A DNA stretch of 37,759 nt from Clostridia bacterium (GTDB lineage: Bacteria; Bacillota; Clostridia; UBA1381; UBA9506). The stretch spans positions 1-37,759 of the forward strand of contig JAFQLU010000037.1 of the NCBI GenBank assembly GCA_017396465.1, in the 5' to 3' direction. A program made the translations under genes and the position numbers. The notes beneath the pieces are model-generated. The model saw only the letters and a list, made by a program, of their open reading frames with translations, did no database searches and had not been told where the DNA came from. Below are positions 1-6,250 of the stretch, piece by piece; within the stretch, counting starts at the first letter, position 1, and each line of letters opens with the position of its first letter.

Positions 1-769
1 CCATATGCATGCAAGCGGTTACATCGGCGTAGCCGGAATAGTCGGTAAATGCTCCGGCGTAGGTTTTCAGATAGTCAGAATATGCGGAACACTCTGAAAA
101 TGGTGTTATGATATCTGTAGCAAGCTCACCAAACTGAAAAGGTGTGTAGAAGGAAGAGAAATAGCCATACAGTTCGCTGTCGTGACTTTCTTGTGAAACA
201 GGCTCGCCATCTATAAAATAAAACGGACCTGTTTCTATGGAAAATGTTTTCATCAAAGTCATATTACCGCCTTTGATACGGAAGAAAGATGCACCGCCGG
301 TGGCTGAACCGTATTGCCAGTCGTTTGTACGTAAAACGGGATAATCTTTGTACCAACCAAAATTATAGTCAAAAGCGTGAAGTTCCGGGTGTGTAAACTT
401 TTGGGCATAAGAACCGTTCCATACCCATATCTGCAGATCGTTGTTTAAAGGATTCAGACAACTGTATCCGGAGTCCTGAGAAATGGTTGTTCTGCAAAGA
501 ATCAGTAAGGGCATGCCGTCTTGTGCAACATCTATCAGCGCACATTTGTTAAAGCCGTCGCTTTGCGCAATATCTATGGCATTGGCGTATGCCATAGCCA
601 TTTCTTTTGGCATCTTACATGCGTTGCGGTCGCCAAAATATGTTAAGGGCAGCTCCTCCGGCGTTGCCGAAGCACTTAAAATAAATGCCACCGGTGCAAC
701 CACGCCCAGCACCAGCAGCAGGCTTAATAAAATCGCCATAATACGGCGAGGTGTCATGTTTTTTTTCAT
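1..769 (-). CDS. Secreted protein of unknown function, 3' end cut by window
   Basis: Reading the minus strand from an ATG at 769 gives an open frame that runs off the left edge (256 codons seen, no stop). It starts MKKNMTPRRIMAILLSLLLV, a basic N-terminus followed by a hydrophobic stretch and a small-residue region near residue 33, so it is probably exported. The mature part carries phrases such as LIDVAQDGMPLLILCRT and LQIWVWNGSYAQKF, which resemble beta-propeller-like repeats seen in uncharacterised secreted Bacillota proteins; I do not recognise a family. A CAGGAG ribosome binding site lies 8 bases upstream and a good promoter at 800-828. It diverges from the infC operon. Real coding status is well supported; function unknown. 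Confidence 0.75.
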   Translation of the reverse strand, partial: MKKNMTPRRIMAILLSLLLVLGVVAPVAFILSASATPEELPLTYFGDRNACKMPKEMAMAYANAIDIAQSDGFNKCALIDVAQDGMPLLILCRTTISQDSGYSCLNPLNNDLQIWVWNGSYAQKFTHPELHAFDYNFGWYKDYPVLRTNDWQYGSATGGASFFRIKGGNMTLMKTFSIETGPFYFIDGEPVSQESHDSELYGYFSSFYTPFQFGELATDIITPFSECSAYSDYLKTYAGAFTDYSGYADVTACMHM

Positions 770-799
770 AAGGTCATCTCCTGTCTTTTTGCTACATTT

Positions 800-828
800 A
801 TTGTAACATATTCCCAAAAAGATATCAA
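800..828 (-). promoter_or_regulatory. Promoter of the secreted protein gene
   Basis: On the minus strand TTGATA (828-823) is followed after 17 bases by TACAAT (805-800), 31 bases before the start codon at 769. It is divergent from the infC promoter about 45 bases away. Confidence 0.7.
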
Positions 829-871
829 TAGAAAGGGCGAAAAATGGAAAATATTTTTTTAGGAAAAAGCC

Positions 872-900
872 TTGACAAACGGAAAAATATATGGTATCAT
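872..900 (+). promoter_or_regulatory. Promoter of infC-rpmI-rplT
   Basis: TTGACA at 872-877, a 17-base spacer, then TATCAT at 895-900. Transcription should start near 907, leaving a 5' leader of about 175 bases before infC. Confidence 0.8.
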
Positions 901-906
901 ATTAAG

Positions 907-1082
907 GAATTGAAAGCAGAAGCCTGACCGTTTCTCACCACAAGGGGCCAAAGGAGCCACCAAAGTGGTCCACATTCAACTTTATTTTGTTGTGTGTATC
1001 TATGCGGACAGGAATCTGTCCGCATTTTTTGTTTTTTACATGAAAATGCTTTTCAGTTAAACTTTTTTGGAGGTGTTTTTCC
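907..1082 (+). promoter_or_regulatory. infC leader with intrinsic terminator (L20-type leader)
   Basis: The leader holds a perfect 10-bp hairpin, ATGCGGACAG (1002-1011) with CTGTCCGCAT (1016-1025) around a GAAT loop, followed by a T run to 1030. This is an intrinsic terminator between promoter and first gene, so it works as an attenuator. Upstream at about 935-975 lie smaller complementary stretches such as CCAC/GTGG that could build an alternative fold. In Bacillus subtilis the same operon is controlled by ribosomal protein L20 binding to such a leader; assignment to that mechanism here is by synteny and layout, not by aligning a consensus. Confidence 0.75.
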
Positions 1083-1604
1083 ATTAGTAAACAAGAATTG
1101 TTGATCAACGAAGAAATCAGGGTAAAAGAGGTCAGACTCGTCGGTCCTGACGGGAATCCCCTCGGTATCACATCATCTGCCGACGCATTAGATAAAGCCT
1201 ATGCCATGAATATGGACTTGGTTTTAATTGCGCCGAAGGCTGAACCTCCCGTATGCAAAATTATGGACTACGGTAAATATCGGTTCGAGCTGGCAAAGCG
1301 TGACAAAGAAGCGAAGAAAAACCAGAAGGTTGTCAGCATCAAGGAAATCCGTCTTTCTCCGTCTATCGACAATCACGATTTTGAAACAAAGGTAAATCAC
1401 GTCAAAAAGTTTCTGTCTGCAGGCGACAAGGTGAAAATCACCGTTCGTTTCCGCGGACGCGAAGTACATCACAGTGCTTTAGGGCTTCAATTACTGGAGA
1501 GATTCAAGGATTCGGTCGAAGAGCTGGGTTCCGTGGATAAGCCGCCGAAACTCGAAGGAAAAAATATGAGTATGGTAGTGTCTCCTAAAGGAGCTTCTAA
1601 ATAA
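1083..1604 (+). CDS. infC: Translation initiation factor IF-3
   Basis: IF-3 binds the 30S subunit and enforces correct start codon selection. The protein reads ISKQELLINEEIRVKEVRLV and ends in the conserved C-domain (KITVRFRGREVHH, about residues 123-135), 173 residues in all, normal for the family. I place the start at ATT 1083, not at the TTG at 1098, because GGAGGT at 1069-1074 sits 8 bases before the ATT and the extra ISKQE matches the usual family N-terminus. An ATT/AUU start is the known device by which IF-3 limits its own translation. First gene of the infC-rpmI-rplT operon. Confidence 0.95.
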   Translation: MSKQELLINEEIRVKEVRLVGPDGNPLGITSSADALDKAYAMNMDLVLIAPKAEPPVCKIMDYGKYRFELAKRDKEAKKNQKVVSIKEIRLSPSIDNHDFETKVNHVKKFLSAGDKVKITVRFRGREVHHSALGLQLLERFKDSVEELGSVDKPPKLEGKNMSMVVSPKGASK

Positions 1605-1631
1605 ATAATAATTTCGGAAGGGGTAAAAATT

Positions 1632-1829
1632 ATGCCTAAGATCAAAACACATAGAGCGAGTGCTAAAAGATTCAGAGTTACCAAGAACGGTAAAGTGAAG
1701 ATGAATCACGCTTACACAAGTCACATTTTAACCAAGAAATCCACAAAGAGAAAGAGAAACTTAAGAAAGGGTGCTTATGCGTCCTCTGCGAACCTGAAAA
1801 CAATCAGAACAATGATTCCTTACAAATAA
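1632..1829 (+). CDS. rpmI: 50S ribosomal protein L35
   Basis: 65 residues, very basic, beginning [20 protein letters not shown] and containing [18 protein letters not shown], the standard L35 pattern. It is a component of the large ribosomal subunit. It lies 27 bases after infC with a GGAAGGGG ribosome binding site, and 54 bases before rplT, the conserved order in Bacillota. Full length; nothing unusual. Confidence 0.97.
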   Translation: MPKIKTHRASAKRFRVTKNGKVKMNHAYTSHILTKKSTKRKRNLRKGAYASSANLKTIRTMIPYK

Positions 1830-1883
1830 GATTCATTGAAAACACATTCGCAACAGAAAATAAAATTTTGGAGGTAACAACAA

Positions 1884-2240
1884 ATGGCAAGAATTAAGGG
1901 CGCTGTCACCACGCGCAAAAGACATAAAAGAATTTTAAAGCTGGCTAAAGGCTACAGAGGTGCTAAAAGCAAGCAGTTCAGAACCGCTAAAGAAGCAGTT
2001 ATGAAATCCTTAGCTTACGCATACATTGGCCGTAAGCAGAAGAAGAGAAACTTCCGTCAGCTGTGGATTGCAAGAATCTCTGCTCAGGCAAAGATGAACG
2101 GCATGAACTATTCCACATTCATGAACGGTCTGAAAAAAGCAGGTATCGAAATGAACCGCAAAATGCTTTCTGAAATCGCAATTGCAGACAAAGCTGCATT
2201 CGCTGCTTTAGTTGAAAAAGCAAAGGAAGCTTTAAAATAA
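1884..2240 (+). CDS. rplT: 50S ribosomal protein L20
   Basis: 118 residues, beginning [20 protein letters not shown], with the conserved [20 protein letters not shown] block. L20 is an early assembly protein of the 50S subunit and, in Bacillus, also represses this operon by binding the infC leader mRNA, which would link it to the attenuator at 1002-1030. Ribosome binding site GGAGGT lies upstream of the ATG. Last gene of the operon, followed by a strong terminator. Confidence 0.97.
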   Translation: MARIKGAVTTRKRHKRILKLAKGYRGAKSKQFRTAKEAVMKSLAYAYIGRKQKKRNFRQLWIARISAQAKMNGMNYSTFMNGLKKAGIEMNRKMLSEIAIADKAAFAALVEKAKEALK

Positions 2241-2255
2241 TCTGAATATAAGATG

Positions 2256-2286
2256 AAAAAGGCTGTCACATGGTGACGGCCTTTTT
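2256..2286 (+). terminator. Terminator of the infC operon
   Basis: A 14-bp stem (2256-2269 with 2273-2286, one G-T pair) around an ATG loop, ending in GCCTTTTT. It begins 15 bases after the rplT stop. Confidence 0.9.
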
Positions 2287-2353
2287 CACTGTCCGTGGAA
2301 GGGGAAAATTCCTATATCGGAAAAATAAAACCAAATTCTACGCGATAAAAACA

Positions 2354-2382
2354 TTGATATTTTTCCTATAATGTGTTATACT
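2354..2382 (+). promoter_or_regulatory. Promoter of the Fic gene
   Basis: TTGATA at 2354-2359, a 17-base spacer, and TATACT at 2377-2382, 31 bases upstream of the ATG at 2414. Confidence 0.75.
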
Positions 2383-2413
2383 ATATACAGATAAACACTA
2401 GGAGCGCATATTT

Positions 2414-3316
2414 ATGAAGTATTTATCAGTCACAGAAATAGCAAAAAAATGGAATTTGACAGATCGCAGTGTGCGAAAATATTGTCAGGACGGTAAAATC
2501 CCCGGTGCTTTTTTAACAGGTAAAACCTGGAACATTCCCGAGGACTGCGAAAAACCTGAGCGAGCAAAAAGAAAATCAAGTAAGCCACAAACGCTGCTTG
2601 ATATATTAATGGAACAAAAAAGCAGCAAGCTTTCAGGCGGAATCTACCATCGTATACAAATTGATTTGACATACAATTCAAACCATATTGAGGGCAGTCG
2701 TCTCACCCACGACCAGACAAGATATATTTTTGAAACCAACACCATCGGCATAACGGATGAAAGCGTGAATGTGGATGACATTGTGGAAACTGCAAACCAT
2801 TTCAGATGTATAGATTCTGTTATTGATAATGCGAAATATGAGCTTTCGGAAAAATATATCAAGGAGCTGCATCTTATTTTAAAAAGCGGTACAGGCGATA
2901 GTCGAAAGGATTGGTTCAAGGTTGGTGATTATAAAAAACTTCCCAACGAAGTTGGCGGTATGGAGACGGTGCTCCCTGAAAATGTTCACACCGAAATCAG
3001 AAAGCTTTTAGATACGTATCATGCAAAAAAACAGATAGTATTAGATGACATCATTGATTTCCACGTTCAGTTTGAACACATACACCCCTTCCAGGACGGC
3101 AACGGACGTGTCGGCAGACTGATTATGTTCAAGGAATGCCTTAAGCATAACATTACTCCCTTTATCATTGACGAGCAGCATAACATCTTTTACTATAGAG
3201 GCTTAAAGGAGTGGAACACAGAAAAAAGATTCCTGCGTGATACAGTTCTTTCGTGCCAGGATAAGTTTTATGATGTTCTTAAATATTTCAGACTTGATAA
3301 AGTCGTGGTGATGTGA
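2414..3316 (+). CDS. Fic-domain protein with N-terminal helix-turn-helix
   Basis: 300 residues. Residues 1-45 (SVTEIAKKWNLTDRSVRKYC) look like a MerR/excisionase-type helix-turn-helix. The Fic core follows, with the catalytic loop HPFQDGNGRVGR near residue 225, matching HPFxDGNGRxGR with the histidine intact. Fic enzymes transfer AMP, or related groups, from a nucleotide to a hydroxyl of a target protein. The motif SNHIEG near residue 94 fits the autoinhibitory (S/T)xxxE(G/N) pattern placed before the Fic core, so the enzyme is probably self-inhibited. GGAG at 2401-2404 serves the ATG. No small antitoxin gene adjoins it. The target is unknown; the HTH may bind DNA or only act as a protein contact. 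Confidence 0.9.
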   Translation: MKYLSVTEIAKKWNLTDRSVRKYCQDGKIPGAFLTGKTWNIPEDCEKPERAKRKSSKPQTLLDILMEQKSSKLSGGIYHRIQIDLTYNSNHIEGSRLTHDQTRYIFETNTIGITDESVNVDDIVETANHFRCIDSVIDNAKYELSEKYIKELHLILKSGTGDSRKDWFKVGDYKKLPNEVGGMETVLPENVHTEIRKLLDTYHAKKQIVLDDIIDFHVQFEHIHPFQDGNGRVGRLIMFKECLKHNITPFIIDEQHNIFYYRGLKEWNTEKRFLRDTVLSCQDKFYDVLKYFRLDKVVVM

Positions 3317-3438
3317 TATAATATCTAAGGTTACCTTGCTTGTTAATTTTCAATCATACTGTCTGTAAAGTAAAAATGGCGAAGTAACCACATATAAAAC
3401 GCTGAAATATAAGATAAATCAAGGAGATGTGATATATA

Positions 3439-4536
3439 ATGAAATTAGGTATAGTAGGTCTTCCCAACGTGGGAAAATCCACATTATTTAACGCGATCAC
3501 GCAGGCGGGTGCAGAATCTGCAAACTATCCGTTCTGTACCATCGAGCCCAACGTGGGTATCGTTGCCGTGCCGGACGAAAGACTGGACGTTCTGGCAAAA
3601 ATGTATAACCCCCAGAAGGTGACCAATGCGGTCATTGAGTTCGTGGACATTGCAGGTTTGGTTAAGGGCGCGAGCCGCGGCGAAGGTCTGGGCAATAAGT
3701 TCTTATCCCACATCCGTGAGGTTGACGCCATTGTTCATGTGGTTCGCTGCTTTGATGATTCCAACATCATTCATGTGGAAGGCTCTGTTGACCCTGTGCG
3801 TGACGTGGAAACCATCAATTTAGAGCTGATTTTTGCCGATTTGGAAATGGCGGAAAAACGTCTGGACAAAACCAGAAAAATGATGAAATCCGGCGAAAAG
3901 AAATATAAAATCGAAGCAGAGTTTTTAGAAAGACTGGTGGCGCATTTAGAAGGCGGCAACCCTGCAAGAACGCTGGAAATCAGCGAAGACGATCAGGACA
4001 TCGTAAAAGAGATTGACCTTTTAACCTTAAAGCCGGTTCTGTATGCGGCAAACGTAGGTGAGGACGATTTCTTAAACGGCATCGAAAACAACGATTTCGT
4101 GAACCGTTTAGAAGCACTGGCTGAAGCAGAGGGCGCAGAGGTTATGCCCATTTCTGCAAAAATCGAAGAAGATATTGCAGGTCTTGACCCTGATGAAAAA
4201 GGCGAATACATGGAAGAGCTGGGCATTACAGAATCCGGTCTGGACAGACTGGTGAAGAAGAGCTATAAGCTGTTAGGCTTAATCAGCTACCTCACCGCAG
4301 GTGAGCCGGAAGTGCGTGCATGGACCATCACAAACGGTACCAAAGCACCCCAGGCGGCAGGCAAAATCCACACCGATTTCGAAAAAGGCTTTATCCGTGC
4401 CGAGGTGGTACACTATAACGACTTAATCGCTTGCGGAACCTATGCGGCGGCAAGAGAAAAGGGTCTGGTTCGTTCCGAAGGGAAAGAATATGTGATGAAC
4501 GACGGCGATATCGTTCTGTTCAGATTTAACGTATAA
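3439..4536 (+). CDS. ychF: Redox-regulated ATPase/GTPase YchF (Obg family)
   Basis: 365 residues, the usual YchF length. The P-loop is GLPNVGKSTLFNAI (residues 6-19); Walker B region is FVDIAGLVKGASRGEGLGNKFL (about 68-89); a central coiled coil (DLEMAEKRLDKTRKMMKSGE) and a C-terminal TGS domain (AGKIHTDFEKGFIRAEVVHYND) complete the family architecture. YchF/OLA1 proteins bind ATP more readily than GTP and associate with ribosomes and stress responses. AAGGAG lies at 3421-3426. It may be partly read through from the Fic gene, since no clear terminator lies between them (3317-3438). Confidence 0.96.
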   Translation: MKLGIVGLPNVGKSTLFNAITQAGAESANYPFCTIEPNVGIVAVPDERLDVLAKMYNPQKVTNAVIEFVDIAGLVKGASRGEGLGNKFLSHIREVDAIVHVVRCFDDSNIIHVEGSVDPVRDVETINLELIFADLEMAEKRLDKTRKMMKSGEKKYKIEAEFLERLVAHLEGGNPARTLEISEDDQDIVKEIDLLTLKPVLYAANVGEDDFLNGIENNDFVNRLEALAEAEGAEVMPISAKIEEDIAGLDPDEKGEYMEELGITESGLDRLVKKSYKLLGLISYLTAGEPEVRAWTITNGTKAPQAAGKIHTDFEKGFIRAEVVHYNDLIACGTYAAAREKGLVRSEGKEYVMNDGDIVLFRFNV

Positions 4537-4549
4537 GAGTAGAAAAATG

Positions 4550-4592
4550 CCGGATGGACTGTCAGATGATGTGACAGCCCATCCGGTTTTTG
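4550..4592 (+). terminator. Terminator of ychF
   Basis: CCGGATGG-A-CTGTCA (4550-4564) pairs with TGACAG-C-CCATCCGG (4572-4586) with a single A/C mismatch, followed by TTTTTGTTTTT. Confidence 0.9.
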
Positions 4593-4619
4593 TTTTTGTG
4601 GTGTGTCATGGATAAAAAC

Positions 4620-4916
4620 AAGGGACTGTAGCAAAATGCACAGACCGCATAAAGCATAAATAAGCAGATATAAAGCTGTTTAGAAAGATATAAAAATCAA
4701 AAAGAGCTAAAAAAGAATGTAGAAATTTGTCTTACAAACAAATTTCTTGAAAATATCATGCTTTATGCTATGAAAAAACTTCGCCTCTCGGTGTATAAGC
4801 ATACACCTTCGGGTAACCAAAAGCAAAGTGCAACCTTGCTTTTGCTCAGTTTTTCCATTCTGTACTATTTTCCGTCCAGTCCAAAAGAGCTGTAGCATTT
4901 TGCTACAGCTCCTTTG
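4620..4916 (+). repeat. Structured repeat element, copy 1 (short form)
   Basis: About 297 bases without a credible gene between convergent ychF and the dehydratase gene. Ends are near-perfect inverted repeats: AAGGGACTGTAGCAAAATG (4620-4638) versus CATTTTGCTACAGCTCCTT (4896-4914), 17 of 19 complementary. Internal helices: GCATAAAGCAT/ATGCTTTATGC (4647-4657 with 4758-4768), AGAAATTTGT/ACAAATTTCT (4721-4747), GGTGTAT/ATACACC (4790-4807), AAAAGCAA/TTGCTTTT (4819-4843), and GAGCTGTAGCA/TGCTACAGCTC (4887-4911). Boxes shared with copy 2 at 31784-32260: TGTAGCAAAATGCACAGACC (4627-4646), AACTTCGCC (4777-4785), CCTTCGGGTA (4806-4815), and a 54-base block 4844-4897 matching at 46 positions. The helices differ in sequence but not in position, so selection seems to act on structure. 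Plus orientation is inferred from copy 2's terminator. Not assigned to a known RNA family. Confidence 0.75.
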
Positions 4917-4920
4917 GTAT

Positions 4921-6246
4921 TTACATTGTGATTTCAGCTGCAGGGGAAACGGGAGGTGTGATGCTTTCGGATACATCCATATCCTCGTCCTCCGTTCTTG
5001 CGTTTGCCAGCATCAGCTTGATGCGGTTCTGCTGGTTTACGCGGCTGGCGCCGGGGTCATAGTCCACGGCAACGATGTTGGCATCGGGGTGAATGGCTTT
5101 GATTTTATTTTCCATGCCCTTTGCCACAATGTGATTGGGAAGACATCCGAAGGGCTGGGTACAAACAATGTTTTTCACGCCTTCGGTTACCAGCTCTGCC
5201 ATTTCGGAGGTTAAGAGCCAGCCCTCGCCCATTTTCACGCCCTGACCAATGTATCGCTCGGTGATATCCTTCTTTTCGGAAAATCCCATGGGAGCGCGGA
5301 ATACGCTGTGTTTTTTCACGATATCATACATCTTGTTCTGCCGTTTGGTGAGGTAGCCGTAAGCCACCTTGCTGATAAAGGCTTTTACGGCGGTGTTGCC
5401 ATACAGCTTCTGGTCCACAACACCGTTATACACACAGTACAGACAGAAATCCAAAAGCCCCGGCACCACAACCTCGGCACCCTCGGAAACGAGGAATTCC
5501 TCTAAATGGTTGTTGCCGATGGGGGCATATTTTACATAGATTTCGCCCACGATGCCCACGCGGGGACGGTTTTCCTGCCGGCGCTTTACTGCGGCAAAAT
5601 CCTCCAGCATGGCAGGGAAATATTTTAATAAAGAACCAAACGTGGTGGTTTTTCCGGTTTTCCAGCCTTCTAAGAAAAACGCCTGCCACTTGGCAATGAC
5701 CTTTTGTGTGTCGCCGGGGTTTATTTCATAAGGCTCACATTGGTTCTTGATCATCATGATAAAGTCGCCCAGGATAATCGCCGCCATGGCCTTTTTCAGC
5801 ATGCGTACAGTCAGCTTGAAGCCGGGAGACGGGGAAAGACCGGACACATTTAAGGATATCACGGGAACATGGGGATATCCGGCTTTGTCCAGTGCTTTTT
5901 TTAAAAGATGCAGATAGTTGGAGGCTCTGCATCCGCCGCCGGTCTGGGTGATAAGTAGTGCGGTTTTATCGGTGTCAAAATCGCCGCTTTCCAAGGCGTT
6001 CATCATCTGACCGATCACGATGATTGCCGGGTAGCACATATCGTTGTGCACATATTTTAAGCCTGCATCCACAACCGCAGGACCTTCGTTTTTCAAAACA
6101 TGGGTTTTATACCCTTCCTGACGCATAATCTGCTCGATGAAAGAAAAGTGCAGAGGCAGCATATCGGGAATCAGGATGGTGTGGGTTTCCTTCATTGCTT
6201 CGGTGAAGGTGTGGCTGTCCCACTGAATTTTTTTGTTCCGACTCAA
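4921..6246 (-). CDS. 2-hydroxyacyl-CoA dehydratase-like protein (C-terminal part of activase system)
   Basis: 441 residues, beginning MSRNKKIQWDSHTFTEAMKE. It matches the COG3580/3581-type domain that follows the activase domains in long clostridial 2-hydroxyacyl-CoA dehydratase-related proteins; recognisable blocks are HNDMCYPAIIVIGQMMNAL and ITQTGGGCRASNYLHLLKKA, with cysteines suited to an iron-sulfur site, and QPFGCLPNHIVAKGM near residue 365. I use a TTG start at 6246, which lies 4 bases after the stop of the upstream activase gene whose last codons supply GGAGAGA as ribosome binding site. The two are translationally coupled. Real substrate unknown; such proteins occur even where no hydroxyacid fermentation is known. 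Confidence 0.85.
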   Translation of the reverse strand: MSRNKKIQWDSHTFTEAMKETHTILIPDMLPLHFSFIEQIMRQEGYKTHVLKNEGPAVVDAGLKYVHNDMCYPAIIVIGQMMNALESGDFDTDKTALLITQTGGGCRASNYLHLLKKALDKAGYPHVPVISLNVSGLSPSPGFKLTVRMLKKAMAAIILGDFIMMIKNQCEPYEINPGDTQKVIAKWQAFFLEGWKTGKTTTFGSLLKYFPAMLEDFAAVKRRQENRPRVGIVGEIYVKYAPIGNNHLEEFLVSEGAEVVVPGLLDFCLYCVYNGVVDQKLYGNTAVKAFISKVAYGYLTKRQNKMYDIVKKHSVFRAPMGFSEKKDITERYIGQGVKMGEGWLLTSEMAELVTEGVKNIVCTQPFGCLPNHIVAKGMENKIKAIHPDANIVAVDYDPGASRVNQQNRIKLMLANARTEDEDMDVSESITPPVSPAAEITM

Positions 6247-6250
6247 TGGC

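Noticed and set aside
3317..3438. Possible third, degenerate copy of the structured element between Fic and ychF (GGTTAC...GTAACC)
   Set aside because: Only a 6-bp stem and short word matches; none of the conserved boxes is present.
4828..5214. Open frame on the plus strand starting in copy 1 and running into the dehydratase gene
   Set aside because: It overlaps the minus-strand gene antisense and has no ribosome binding site. It shares a few residues with the copy 2 frame only because both lie in the conserved 54-base block.
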